Shown: positions 1-12,235, numbered from the stretch's first letter. The stretch is 64,000 nt of DNA from Zizania palustris (GCA_019279435.1 JAAALK010000285.1:63784865-63848864); one strand, 5' to 3'. Notes: generated by a model not told the origin, from the letters alone. A program made the numbers and translations.

Positions 1-626
1 TTATGGGCATCAGTGCAGAACGCCGTTCTGGGATCAGACCAGGCGAGTCGCAGCTATTCGGGATGGACATATTGCGAGAAGACGAAGAGAAAGTCAAGAT
101 CATCTGGGACAGATTGAAGATAGCCCGTACCTGACAAAAGAGCTACGCCGATAATCAACGGAGAGACCCAACCTTTGAGGAGGGCGACTATTCTATCTCC
201 GAGTCACTCCCCTCTGTGGCACCAAGGTTCAACATGATAGGAAAGTTAGCACCTCTTTATGTTGGACCCTTTCAGATCCTCCGATGGCAAGGAGACGTGG
301 CATATCAGCTAGAACACCTCCATCCTTGGCAGGAGTCCATGATGTGTTCCACATCTCTCAGCTAAAGAAATGTCTTCGTGTGCCACCGAGTAGGCCCGAC
401 CTCCAACAGCTAAATGTCCAAGAAGACTTGACCTACATGAGAAACCCATCAGGATTCTCAAAACTAAGAAAGAGTAACCAGGAGAGTGGTTCTCTTCTGC
501 AAGGTTCAGTGGACAACCACCCGTGTTGAAGAAGCCACATGGGAAAAAGATGAGTAAAGGCCCAATACCTCGAGCTATTTGAGTAACTTTCCAATCTCGG
601 GACGAGATTCTTGTAAGGGGGATAGT
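1..626 (+). pseudogene. Tekay-type pol 3' end, low-quality second copy
   Basis: This is the end of a Ty3/gypsy pol: the integrase C-terminal region (GVHDVFHISQLKKCL motif near 330-375) followed by a broken chromodomain. It matches 28133-28775 almost base for base, but with scattered one-base insertions and deletions that break the frame, for example around 125-135 and 190. The downstream LTR begins at 627 after the purine tract at 615-622. The even scatter of indels over coding and non-coding DNA looks like uncorrected long-read error rather than decay. No independent function is inferred. Confidence 0.8.
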
Positions 627-3616
627 TGTAACACCCCTAATTCCAAAAGAAATAAAATACATTTATTCTCTGGCAAAGAATTATTTTTGATTCCCTTAAT
701 GCCACTCATCTTAAATGACTAGAACCTAGATGAAATGTCCAAAACGAGAGCCTAGAAAATTTTGTATATGATCCCAAGGCAAGAAATATTTTGAGAATTT
801 TTAAGCAGATTTTTATCACTCTTGGAGGCACCCAAATATTTTAACTAATTTCAGCAATTAAATTTATTCGAAAAGCATTTAAACAGTAGGGCCCCCTCCC
901 CCTCTTCTCCTGCTCCACCAGCCGGCCCAGTCCACTCCCTCCCCGCACCCACACTGATAGCTGGGCCCGCTGCTCATCAGCCACCCCCATCTCCGCTCCC
1001 ATCAATTCGTCGCCGTTGTTAATGCAACCCCGAGGCCCGCCAGCCGTTTAATCTAATTCGTTAAGGGGACACTTTAAGCCCCGGGATCGCAGCGCCCGTG
1101 CATGGCGAGACCTCTTGGGCAAGTAAAATCCCTCCCTCAGTTTTCCTTGCATGTGTCCCCCTCTAACCCCCGCCGACGCCTCTATTTAAACCCCTGCCCT
1201 ACCTCCACCGCGTCCAGCCCGCACGTCCGAATACTCACGTTGAGAACAACCTGAGCGGCTCCCACCCACTCGGTTTTTAGCACCACACCGCCACCCTCGG
1301 TCCAGCCGCGCTCACCCATCGCCGGAGTCCCCCTTCGTCCTTGACGACCGCGGCACCGTTGTGACCACAGGCGCCACCGTGACCTCAGCCACCACTCCAT
1401 CGCCGATGAACCCTGTCCAGAACCACCCATCGTACGCCGAGCGAGGACCCCGAACGTCTAGCCGCCCCCCCGCTCGTCGCACGGCTCTCAGCTTCGATGA
1501 CTTTCGGCCTGGCCAACGGTACACTCATGTTCCCTGTAGTCCCCTCCTTTCGTTTTAAGCCCTTAGGATCCACCGCCGTCGCTCGCCATGGTCGCGTACC
1601 GTCATTGCGTACCGGTTCAATGTTTTAATCCTGGTCGTCGCACGTTAACTAACACTTCCGCCTCACGCCGCAGCCGCTCGATCGCGATCCAATGGCGATC
1701 CATGATCCGCGCACATGCACAGTGCGCGCTTTCACGTGGATTCGTTCACCGTGGACCTGCGACGCTGTTGGGATTTAATTTAAATTCCAGAAATAGTTTT
1801 AAAACTTCTAAATTCATATCTTTCTCATTTTAACTCTAAAATTAACCATTTATTTCCATAAAATTCATAATTTTATTCTCTACATGTTGGTACAATAAAA
1901 ACAGTAGGTTTATTTTGAGTAATTTTATGTTTATTTATATATATTCAATTATACTTTAGGATAAACTCAAATTTGCGCATTCAACTTTAGGAAAAATTTA
2001 TCTTTTTATCCCCTTCATATGGTTAAATGAACACTAGTTCATTCTGAACTTTTATTTTAAATTAATTGGAAGTTTAAAATACATTATTTTACATTTTATT
2101 CCTTTTTAGAAAATCCCTAACTCCCTCTAATTCATTTTAAACTCCCTTATATAATTTCTGAGCTCAATAACTTTATTTTCCTTAATTTAACCTAACAAAA
2201 CCTATATGATTATTGTTGATTTGGATTGTTTATTGAATTTTATGTTTATTATTCATATGAAAAGACTACGACGCTGCCGAGGAGCCGGAGTACTTCCCGG
2301 AAGTCCGCTCCTTCATGTTTCGCTGACAAGGCAGTCACCAAACCAATCTTTTGACATATGACCTAGTTTTGTTAAACTATCGCTAATACACCATAGGTTA
2401 CATGCATTAGTCCAAATGAAGCCCTACATTATATTTATTTCGATTCCCCGACCTTGATGTGCAACCCAAGCCATGCTATCTAGCCTTAAAGTCCGTTTCA
2501 CAACCATATTATTAGTACTAGTAGATAGTGTCTGATGTACGACACAATTGCTATACGGTTAAAATGAGTCGTAGCGATTTGGAATCTACTATATGATCCC
2601 AGTTATTCTCATCTCCTGAATTCTGTTGGTGATAGATTATGGTTAAGTGTATGCATGGTGGGTTCCGGTGCAAGCTAGGCATTGGTCTGGTAGCACCCAG
2701 GGCACTATAAGGACCGCCTCTGTGGGATCTGTTGCAATACATTTCCGTACTAACCACAAGTCTAGTGGTAGATCCTAAATAAGTTATGGATGTTCCAATC
2801 CGAGGCACCACATGGAGATGGGTCAGTACACCTGCGGGTGCTTGTACCCGACGTGGCGCAAAAGGGTGTGACGTTAGCTTGGATGCGTCCTAGCACGCCG
2901 GCGAAACCTAGAGCGGGTGATTATCGCTTGGAGCATTTCATGCTGAGGTTTTGCAGAGTTCCCGTGGTACGTCACTCATTACACTTTGGTGTTTGGGATG
3001 ATTGTGTGCCTTGTGGGTACGTGGTACACCTCTGATAAGAGTCTTAAATCTTTTCGAAAAACCGAGCCCACGGTCAAGGGCGGGTTGCGTGACATCCCAC
3101 ATTAGTTTATCTAATGTAGTGCATGATGACTTGGCTGTAAGGACTGTTGTGCGAGGAGGGAAAACGTACTCCTTGAGTTAGATGGTATTATGATGTTCAT
3201 GTTTAATATTCGGCTGATTAAATTTGACTACACTAAATGCAATAACTGAAAAATGTACTTTTCTGGCACTTTTAGCCGTTGTCCTTCCTTTGTTATTATC
3301 TTGCTTATTGTCGCATTTGCGGTGGCTTGTTGAGTACTTTTTTGTACTCATTCCCGTTGGACACACATTCATAGAGGATGCCTACTACGAGGAAGATTGT
3401 CTGGAGTAGCGACCCAGTCAAGAAGAAAGATCCTGAAGAAGACGTTCATCATGCTATTTATTTTCTGATGTTTATTTTATTTTACACTTATGTAATAATG
3501 TGGTCTGTGTACCATGAATGATTGCCCATATGTACGTTGTTACATGATGAACCGCTTGTCTTATTGTTTTCTTTGGAATTCATATCTGTTCCGATTTGAT
3601 AAATCTGGGCGTCACA
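627..3616 (+). repeat. Tekay-type LTR, low-quality second copy
   Basis: The LTR starts TGTAACACCC and ends GCGTCACA, about 2990 bp, and aligns along its whole length with the 3' LTR at 28776-31762. It shares the two internal deletions, of roughly 200 bp each, that separate that LTR from the 5' LTR at 19922-23323. Many single-base differences are present. The 3' flank (TATTC at 3617-3621) also matches the flank of the other copy, so this is the same locus or a duplication of it rather than an independent insertion. Confidence 0.85.
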
Positions 3617-4290
3617 TATTCCAACGATTTCATCATCTCTGTCGCAGTTTCGCTTGCCAGCTGATCATCTATGCTACTGATGTTATCCATCCTATTTCCT
3701 TATTGTACGGGTCAAACTGATTGGCATCCCTTGAACTCTTTTTCTGAGAATGTAGGACCTACACTGTGGAGTTAAGCAGATCTTCCAGGCCACTGTGTGT
3801 CAATGTTGTGCCAACGACCCACCAATACTTTTTTAAACGTTTGGATCTATGCCCTAATCAATCTAGGATGGGGGAAATGTCGAGGGACAAACAGACCAAC
3901 CCATATATATGAAGGATATGCACACTAAAATTCCGTGGATCGAAGTTCCGATAGGTAGTATCGAGTTCCAATTATTATCTATCCCCGATACAGAGAGCAA
4001 ATGTTTCTTCTGAAGTTCTGATATGGTATCAGAAGTTTTAACGAGCTCAGAAGTTCCGATTCAGAACGAGAATTTTTTACTGATGGGAATTCAGATATGG
4101 TATCGTATGTTCTGAGGTGGCATAACAGATTGGATCTATGTGTGTCATACTGTGTTCGGAGACCTAAATACCTTGTCGGAAGTTCCGATCCAGGATCAAA
4201 ATTCCGATGAAGAGGAGGATGTCTTGGAACCGCACAGGAATAAGTGTGGATTAGACCTAGCCACCAAATAGTGCTCTTGATGCGCACGGG
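3617..4290. other. Copy of the flank right of the Tekay insertion
   Basis: This stretch repeats 31763-32451: first the end of the Gypsy-A 3' LTR, then sequence carrying diverged copies of a palindrome of the form ATCGGAA-G-TTCCGAT (about 3950-4210). It stops at GCGCACGGG, immediately followed by Ns, whereas the other copy continues. No gene is seen. Confidence 0.8.
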
Positions 4291-5290
4291 NNNNNNNNNN
4301 NNNNNNNNNNNNNNNNNNNNNNNNNNNNNNNNNNNNNNNNNNNNNNNNNNNNNNNNNNNNNNNNNNNNNNNNNNNNNNNNNNNNNNNNNNNNNNNNNNNN
4401 NNNNNNNNNNNNNNNNNNNNNNNNNNNNNNNNNNNNNNNNNNNNNNNNNNNNNNNNNNNNNNNNNNNNNNNNNNNNNNNNNNNNNNNNNNNNNNNNNNNN
4501 NNNNNNNNNNNNNNNNNNNNNNNNNNNNNNNNNNNNNNNNNNNNNNNNNNNNNNNNNNNNNNNNNNNNNNNNNNNNNNNNNNNNNNNNNNNNNNNNNNNN
4601 NNNNNNNNNNNNNNNNNNNNNNNNNNNNNNNNNNNNNNNNNNNNNNNNNNNNNNNNNNNNNNNNNNNNNNNNNNNNNNNNNNNNNNNNNNNNNNNNNNNN
4701 NNNNNNNNNNNNNNNNNNNNNNNNNNNNNNNNNNNNNNNNNNNNNNNNNNNNNNNNNNNNNNNNNNNNNNNNNNNNNNNNNNNNNNNNNNNNNNNNNNNN
4801 NNNNNNNNNNNNNNNNNNNNNNNNNNNNNNNNNNNNNNNNNNNNNNNNNNNNNNNNNNNNNNNNNNNNNNNNNNNNNNNNNNNNNNNNNNNNNNNNNNNN
4901 NNNNNNNNNNNNNNNNNNNNNNNNNNNNNNNNNNNNNNNNNNNNNNNNNNNNNNNNNNNNNNNNNNNNNNNNNNNNNNNNNNNNNNNNNNNNNNNNNNNN
5001 NNNNNNNNNNNNNNNNNNNNNNNNNNNNNNNNNNNNNNNNNNNNNNNNNNNNNNNNNNNNNNNNNNNNNNNNNNNNNNNNNNNNNNNNNNNNNNNNNNNN
5101 NNNNNNNNNNNNNNNNNNNNNNNNNNNNNNNNNNNNNNNNNNNNNNNNNNNNNNNNNNNNNNNNNNNNNNNNNNNNNNNNNNNNNNNNNNNNNNNNNNNN
5201 NNNNNNNNNNNNNNNNNNNNNNNNNNNNNNNNNNNNNNNNNNNNNNNNNNNNNNNNNNNNNNNNNNNNNNNNNNNNNNNNNNNNNNNNNN
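4291..5290. other. Assembly gap, exactly 1000 N
   Basis: The run is exactly 1000 unknown bases, a round number that suggests a placeholder and not a measured gap. Long open frames that cross it on both strands are artefacts. The 3' LTR of Tat-1, expected to the left of 5291, may be missing here. Confidence 0.99.
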
Positions 5291-6399
5291 TGTCAGCCGA
5301 AGACCTTCGTAGGCTCCGGAGGTGAAAAAGTGGTAGTTGCCTCGGAAGCATTAATTTTAGGCTTCGAGACGAATATGCCCTGCAATTCCCTACTAAGGCC
5401 AATGCTAATGGTACACTGATTGGGTCCTGAGGTGGTTTATGCCGAAGTCGGAGCGAGCAGTCCTCTGGCTGGGCCCCTCAAAGAAATCCAATTCTGGAAG
5501 GAAGCTTTAGTGCAACCTGACGAAGGCCAGCTCGAAGCTCGCCTCAACTTGCTTCAAAAATCCAGCCGAAGGTTAAGCATGCGGGACTAGCCGAAGATTC
5601 CTCGGACTGCAAATTCCTCCGCTGATGGCCAACTGGCCTATCGTCTTCGAGGAGACTCGGGAGGCGGGCTTCGCAAGATCAATTATACTTCGAGCCCTGC
5701 AGTAACTTCGAAACCAACATGCATTGTACATATTTACTTCGAAGAAAGACTAACTCGAATTATTTTTTAGCTTCTTCAGCCCTATTACTCCAGAGCAAAT
5801 GTAAGGGCTTCGGAGAAGATTCTGGGTGCTCCAACTCCGTCGAAAAAGAATGGCGAATCAAATTAGTCGGAAGTTGGGAGCGATTTAACAGAGTATGGGG
5901 AATGTTGGAGTTAACTCCGCCCCTCTGATGGACTGGGTGCCTCAGGAGAAAGGACCCAAGAAAAGAGTAGCTGAAGCCGGAGCTTCTAGCTCCGCAAGGA
6001 CTCCGGTGAAGAAGGTGGCTCGGAAGCCGAAGAATCGCACCTTCGGATCCTGTGCCTTCAAGCTCAAGACCTCAATCTCTGGTTCTAAGAAGATGAAGGT
6101 ATATTATTAGTAAAATTGATTGATGAAGATGCAGCTCAGCGAAGATTTCACATTGAAGATACTGCAGGTATTCCAGAGCCCCAAGCCAACATCGAAGAAG
6201 TAAGAGCTCCGATACCCAGGAGAACAAATCGAAGCCCCTATGGGTGAAGAAGGAAGTCGAAGTTCCTGCAACTTCGTTGTGGAAGAAAGGACTACTCACG
6301 GAGATGCTCCGACAGCGGAGAATCTAACTGCGGAGTCGATGATGACTTCACTTTGATCCTCCAATTAGTCCAGTGCTCGATCATCCGAGAATGTCGAAG

Positions 6400-6460
6400 G
6401 TAAATTTGAATTCTTATCATTATTAAAATTATACAATGTATAATATTTTTGTTTTTGCAG
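6400..6460 (+). other. Predicted intron in the Tat-1 antisense ORF
   Basis: The donor GAAG|GTAAAT and the acceptor TTTTTGCAG, preceded by a T-rich, A/T-rich tract, are plant-like. The intron is 61 nt, near the lower limit for plants. Exon-like sequence rich in CTTCG-type codons flanks it. Confidence 0.55.
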
Positions 6461-6878
6461 AGCTCCTGTTGTCGAAGTACCTCACGAATATAATTCAAGG
6501 CCTTCGACAACTTCGGAGCCACACCCGGAGATTACAACAAGGGCCTGGAAGAGGTAAAAGACACATAGAGCCTCTCCCTACTCAAGATCGACTTCATCTG
6601 AGTCAACAAATGAAAGTGAATCAACTGAGGGGGGCCATCTTCAGAAGTTCCAAGGGCCTCGGAAGAACTCTCCGGACCTTCGCTAAGCGAGCTGATCAGA
6701 AGGCTTCAGTAATGCTTCCTCTCATAACTCTTTTTGGAGGAGGGGAAAACCAGACTTGGGAGTGTTGGTTAAACCGTTGGGTCAAGCCAGTCGCAAGGTC
6801 GGGGAAAAGAACTGGTAGCTCTTTTAAGCAGAGCAAAGGGCTCGGAGCTTAACCTTGCTGTGGAAAAGAGCTTATCAG

Positions 6879-6951
6879 GTATAAAGCATCTTCGAACCAA
6901 ATAGCAAATTATATATGAATAATTCTTATTTCAGTTTTTCTTTTTTCTTAG
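6879..6951 (+). other. Predicted intron in the Tat-1 antisense ORF
   Basis: The donor CAG|GTATAA and acceptor TTTTTTCTTAG with a long pyrimidine run bound 73 nt of A/T-rich sequence. The following exon opens into a long heptad-repeat frame, which supports the acceptor. Confidence 0.6.
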
Positions 6952-8700
6952 CAAGTAGTCTTAGCCCGCGCTGCGGCTTTGTCGAGCGAAAATGAAATTG
7001 CTCAACTTCGGGAAGAGAACGAAGCTCTTCAAAGAAATTTTAACTTTTCCGAAGGTCGAGTAGCTCAGATGGATAATGTAATACTAGCAGAGCGAAGGGC
7101 TAGGCAAAGCTTGGAGGCTGCGAAGAAAGAGCTCGAAGCAGAAAGAATTGTGCTTCGAGCGGAAGTTGAAAGACTGCGGAAGGAGGATGCTGCTAAGGGT
7201 CCGAACTTGTGAGACTCCAAGAAGAGGCTGGCCAACTCCTGACTCAAAAGAATGCTTTGACTACGGAGAATGCTAGAATTTCTGGAGTTCTAGCATAAAC
7301 AACTTTCGGCCAAGGATGCACTATGTGAGGAAAAACTCAAGTCTGAGAAGGTGGCTTCGGAGGTCATCGAGCAGATGCTAGGTGTCTTGGAGTACTTCGT
7401 ACTACGGACACTACCTTCGGATGACAATGTGACTCTGCTGGAGCGCCGGTTTAAAGAGGATCCAGGAGCAGCGAAGCAAAATGAAGACGGCAGGCATGCG
7501 TTATGGAGACTCTCCGGACAAGTGTCTGCCCTTGATTACTCGTTACTACGAGGATTTGGGCCGAACAATCACTCCGAACGCAGAGGGCTCCATCATCTTC
7601 GACGACGCGAGACTTTTGACTCCTTCTGAAGGCGTAACTGCCGCCTGGCGAGCCTTTCAAACTTCATGGAGAGCTGAAGGTCGTTCTGCGATTAAGGCTT
7701 GATTGACGAAGGCCAACGTCAGAAGCAAGTTCGGAGCCAAGCTTCGAGCAGTCAGCCTCCTCCGAAACCCGCAGGTTTAGGAATTACTTAGGATTTTTTG
7801 ATTATGTAAAGCTCATGCTTTGTAACATTTATCAATGAAAGTCTTGTTTGTCATATTTTTAGGCTTTGCCTCTTATGGAAGATATCGAAGTGTTAGAGCT
7901 TAACAGCGACTTCGTTCATTGTGGAACACCTTCGAACTTCTAAGAGGTTATGAGCGTCCTCGATTTCTTATTCCTCGAGATAACTCCGGCGTAATTGCGC
8001 CCGAAGTAATCAAAGACGTATTGTCTTATATTAAGAGGAAGATAAAGAGATTGACGCAAACACCTCGTCTTCTGAAGACACTAATTGGTCCGAAGACGAG
8101 GTGAAGCCCAAAATAAAAGATCTGAAGATCTTAGAAGCTGGGAAAGAGCCCCGATCGGCTTCGAACTTGGGCCGAGCTTCAACAAGAGCAGAAGGATTTT
8201 AGAGCTTCGAAGGGGAGGAAGAGAGTTAAACGTAAAGTTCTTAGAACTTCCGATGTTGGAACTAGTCGTTCCACCCCTAGCTCTCGAGACCGAAGAGGTC
8301 TCCGATTCCTTCTTGGTATAAATACCAATTTTCGTAATGTAATCGTAAATACATTTATTTCAATAATGAATGCCGATTTAAAATTGTCTCCATATTTACT
8401 AGCCCCTCTTTGGGTATAAGCAACTTCGAACTGTATTCAAAGATGGTTATGCGCAAAGAAAAAACGTCGGAGTACAATTTTTTGGGGGTTCGGAGCCCCT
8501 CTGTCATTTAAAGATCTTTTGAAATCTTATGAAATGTCTTCAACTTTTTGTAGTCAGAAGAATGGTAACTTGGTACCTTTGTTTACGAAAGAAATCAATT
8601 GAGATAACTTTCAGGACACTTTAGTGTCTTAAAGAATTTGTCACTTTGGACTATGTTAATAGACATTCAAAGCTCATGGCTCAAATGTTGTTTTGCTTTA

Positions 8701-9064
8701 GCCACCTTCGGCTATTTTTGCAGAAGTCTACCAGCCAATGGCTTGGACTTCGCAGAATTTGGCCACCTTCGGCTCTTTTATACGGATGTCTACCAGCCAA
8801 TGGCTTGGACTCCGTATAATTGTAGCCACCTTCGGCTATTTTTGCAGAAGTCTACCAGCCAATGGCTTGGACTTCGCAGAATTTGGCCACCTTCGGCTCT
8901 TTTTAACGATGTCTGCAAGCTGCAGCTTGGACTCCGTAGATTTTGGCCACCTTCGGCTCTTTTTAACGGGAAGTCTACCAGCCAATGGCTTGGACTCCGT
9001 AGAATGTGGTACTGGCTCTTTTACGGATGCCTACAAGCCGTGGCCTGGGCTCCGGATGGATTCA
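8701..9064. repeat. Tandem repeat, about six units of about 61 bp
   Basis: Units begin near 8701, 8762, 8825, 8886, 8946 and 9009. Most begin GCCACCTTCGGCT; the last is degenerate. Each carries a short inverted repeat, AGCCA-A-TGGCT, except where mutated. Units 1 and 3 are nearly identical to each other and differ from units 2, 4 and 5, which suggests a two-unit higher-order pattern. The array lies between the end of pol and the antisense ORF of Tat-1, the hypervariable 3' UTR position where Tat elements are known to carry tandem repeats. Confidence 0.9.
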
Positions 9065-9289
9065 GCCACCACACCGTAGGCTTCGACTTTATGGGTACGA
9101 AGTCCGGAAATACAGCCCAGCTTAATGACACTTCCCTCTCAGTCGACCCCACGGTTCCAGCGCGTCCGCTCGGGAAGCTGGGAGTGTATGAGGGGAAGGC
9201 AACTATCATGGTGTATGCTTTATAATTTAGAGGTGATTACAAGCGAATTACAAGGAGCCCTTATGCGAAGTATCACTTTAGGTGCTCCG

Positions 9290-10565
9290 CATGCAAGTAT
9301 GGTCTAATTCTTCACCTTCTAAATTAGCTAATTTGAATGAACCAGGGCGCCCTGAGCGGACAATTAGATATGGACCTTCCCATTTATTGCCTAACTTCCC
9401 TGGTGCTATAATGCTTCGTAGAACAAGATGACCCGGCCTTAACTCGCTGAGCTTAACCTTCGGGTCATACCAAGTCTTCGTCTGCTGATGATACTTTGAT
9501 AATTAGCTACAGCTCGAAGTCTTGTTTCTTCTGACAAATCTAACGAAGCTTGTCTTTCTTCTTCGATGTCCGGTTCAGTGCTGCGAAATGACCCCCCTTT
9601 GAGCTCCGTTGGAGTCATAGCTTCATCTCCGAATAGTAGTCTGAACGGAGTAAAACCTGTGGACCTTGTTTGTGTAGTCCGAATGGACCATAGAATCTTC
9701 GGAAGCTCTTCGGTCCACAGTCCCTTTGATAATCCTACTATTCTTCGATTAGCCCTGATAAATATTTTCCATTGGCTCGCTCAACGACTCCATTTGACTG
9801 AGGATGTCTCACTGCAGCAAAGCATAGTTGAATGCCTAGGTCTTCGCAAAACTTCCTGAAGGGTTCTGCGTCGAACTGTGTTCCATTATCAACTGTGAGA
9901 TATCTAGGCACTCCGAACCGGCAAATAATGTTCTTCCAGAAGAATTTCTGTACATTGTTCGAAGTGATAGCTGTTAAGGGCTCTGCTTCTACCCACTTAG
10001 AAAAATATTCAATAGCTACCACTGCGAACTTCAGATTTCCCTTTGCTAACGGAAAGGGACCAATTAGATCCATACCCCATCTGGCCATAGGCCATACCGG
10101 AGCAATGACTTGAAGAGCTGTTGGTGGGCGATGACTCCGTCGACCCATCCACTGGCATCCTTGACAAGTGCGGACCAAGCTCTCCGCATCAGCTGTTATT
10201 GTGGGCCAATAAAGCCCCTGGCGAAGTGTTTTTCCTGCCAGAGCTCTAGGGGCTAAATGGCTTCCACAAAGGCCTTCGTGAAATTCTCGAAGAATTATTG
10301 GCCTTCGCTTGAGATATACATCGGAGTAGAGGGGAACATACTCCGGCCCTTGTATAATATACCGTTGATTAACTGATAGTTTCGTTGCTCTGAGCTTTAA
10401 TCTTGACAATTGGGGCTCTTCGGGTAAAGTTGTTCCTCCTTGCAAGAGTTCTATGATCGAATCTTTCCAATCTGCACTAGGAATGCAAAGAATCTCCGCA
10501 GAGGCAATTTGTGGAACCGAAGGTACATTGAGCTCCTCATAGAAAGCTTCGTCAGGCACATCCAC
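9290..10565 (-). pseudogene. Tat-1 integrase with C-terminal GPY-like region
   Basis: Read on the minus strand from 10565. The zinc-binding HHCC region is visible (HEGLCGSH, then CQGC), followed by the catalytic core with all three acidic residues: D in GMDLIGPF, D in VDNGTQFD and E in NGVVERANG. The open frame ends at 9738. Coding similarity continues in other frames to about 9290, with a KWEGPY motif typical of the Ty3 integrase C-terminus. The core would cut and join DNA for insertion, but the frame breaks make this copy inactive. RNase H sequence lies directly upstream, in the usual Ty3 order. Confidence 0.85.
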
Positions 10566-11592
10566 AGCTCCGGCTGGCAGCCTTCGCTAAAATGTCCCGC
10601 TTGCACGTTTCCTCTTGGTATACTCGAATGGAATACCCTTGGGCTTGAATGTGCTTGATTTCGATGCGGATTTCTTCTAAATACTTTGCAAGCTGTGGAT
10701 GTCGGACTTGAAAACTTTTGTCTACGTGCCCTGCTACTATCTGAGAATCTGTTTTTATAATTATTCTTGTAGCTCCTAGAGCACGTGCTTTCCGGAGTCC
10801 CAATAAAATCCCTTCGTACTCCGCTATATTATTGGTAGACTTAAAGTTGAGTCTTGCGGATTACATTGCTCTTTGCCCTGACGGTGAAATCAATACTGCC
10901 CCAATGCCTGCTCCGGATGCTTGGAAAGCCCCATCGGAGTAAATAATCCAAACTCCGTCATCTGATTTCTCTGGAGTCAACTTCGTAGGTGGAGTCCACT
11001 CTGCTACGAAGTCTGCTAGGACTTGAGATTTAATAGATGTCCTTGCCAGGAAAGATATGCCGAAGGGTGCTAGCTCTACTGCCCACTTTCCAATCCTTCC
11101 AGTGGAATCTTTGCTTCGGAGCATATCTCCTAAAGGATACGAAGTTGGTACAATTACATTATGAGCCAAAAAATAATGTCTTAGCTTCCTCGAAGCCATT
11201 ATCAGAGCATAAACGAACTTCTCAAGTTCGGAGTATCTTGTCTCGCTCCTAACAATGCTTCGGATACAAAATAGACAGGATTTTGGACCAACTTCCCATT
11301 GATATCCGCTTCTCTGACAAGGACTTGCGCTGACAGCTAAACCTGTAGCTGCAAGATACAGGAGTAGGGTTTCGTCCGCAATAGGCACCGTGAGTGTAAC
11401 AAGATTGCTGAGATAATCTTTAATATCTTCGAAGCTTTTCTGACACTCCGGTGTCCATGCAAAATCTTCGGACCCTTTCAAAGCTTTAAATATTGGCAGG
11501 CTCCTCTCCGCAGACCTTGATAAAAACCTGCTAAGTGCGGCCAGACGTCCAGTCAGCTTTTGCACTTGCTTTAAATTCTCCGGAGGAGCCAT
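10552..11592 (-). pseudogene. Tat-1 RT C-terminus, RNase H and archaeal-type RNase H
   Basis: The frame 11592-10861 holds the RT connection region, a degraded Ty3 RNase H and the start of a second RNase H (WIIYSDGA, first catalytic D). The frame 10803-10552 continues the second domain (KTDSQ, another catalytic D; RDILAKAAS near the end). The E motif (AEYEG) lies in the short break between the frames, near 10800-10850. A second, archaeal-type RNase H marks the Tat clade. A one-base shift near 10810-10860 and further breaks inactivate it. Confidence 0.8.
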
Positions 11593-11653
11593 CTTCTGCA
11601 GCGCAGTTATTGAGTAGGGCTAGCTTCAATTCCCCTGCTTGAAACTAAGTACC

Positions 11654-12235
11654 CTAACAACTTTCCAGCCTTAGCTCCGAATATACATTTTTCGGGGTTA
11701 AGACGGATCCCACATGCCCGAGGCTATTGAACGTTTCTGCTAAGTCTAGGCTATGTTGGTGCTTTAAAGCACTCTTTATTACAATATCATCCATATAGGC
11801 CTCCACATTGCGGCCTAGTTGATGACCTAGAGCCTTAGCAACTAATCTTGAAAAATTAGCCCCGGCATTTCTTAGTCCGAAGGGCATTCTTACATAGCAG
11901 AAGACTCCCGAAGGAGTTACAAAGCTCGTCTTGATTTCATCTTCGCGCTTCAACCATATTTGATGATAACCAGAATACGCGTCAAGGAAGCTTAGTAACT
12001 CCGAACCTGTAGTGGAGTCAACTAGTTGATCAATTCGGGGCATGGGGTAGGGGTCACGTGGGCACGCTTTATTCAGAGATGTGAAATCAATGCACATGCG
12101 CGACTTCCCGGAAGACTTCTTCCTGATGAAGACTGGGTTGGCTAACCATTCTGTATGGGCCACTTCTCTGATAATCCCAGCCTTCAACAGTTTTTCAACT
12201 TCGTCCTTAGCTAGAGCAGCTCTCTCTGCGGACAT
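11654..12235 (-). pseudogene. Tat-1 reverse transcriptase core
   Basis: From 12235 downward the frame shows the Ty3 RT landmarks in order: KSSGKSRMCIDFTSLNKACP, FLDAYSGYHQI, the MPFGLRNAGANF motif, and the active-site YMDDIVIKS. It ends in a short non-homologous tail after a frameshift near 11700. The start shown is only the first Met in the frame; the native protein would be one long gag-pol polyprotein, and the gag and protease are absent here because homology stops near 12240-12283. Confidence 0.9.

Larger units (their letters stand above)
5291..8330 (+). pseudogene. Antisense extra ORF (aORF) of Tat-1, spliced, decayed
   Basis: Plus-strand coding remnants run opposite to pol. Pieces include a Lys/Arg-rich segment (5895-6098), an exon before a GT...AG intron at 6400-6460, another exon before an intron at 6879-6951 with a pyrimidine-rich acceptor, and a strongly heptad-like coiled-coil exon (6952-7212; starts near SSENEIAQLREENEAL). 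A C-terminal part follows at about 7330-7702, and a final exon starts near the MEDIEVLEL motif at about 7876. The C-terminal half resembles 62990-63800 in Tat-2. Antisense ORFs between pol and the 3' LTR are known in Tat elements (gene 23 of maize Grande is one). Several stops and frameshifts make this copy non-functional. The function of the family is unknown to me; a transposon-related structural protein is possible. Confidence 0.65.

Noticed and set aside
1182..1573. Several short frames in the G/C-rich LTR of the Tekay copies (also 20149-20980 and 29330-29681)
   Set aside because: They overlap on both strands, are not conserved between LTR copies and follow from base composition.
4244..5419. 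Long open frames of 391 and 381 codons on both strands
   Set aside because: They are mostly translated Ns across the 1000-base gap.
8701..9064. CRISPR-like array
   Set aside because: The units are contiguous and diverged, without unique spacers, and the DNA is from a plant.
8638..9225. A 195-codon frame with repeated LGL and HLRLF segments
   Set aside because: It is the translation of the 61-bp tandem array; repeat length and mutations shift it freely, and no homology is seen.
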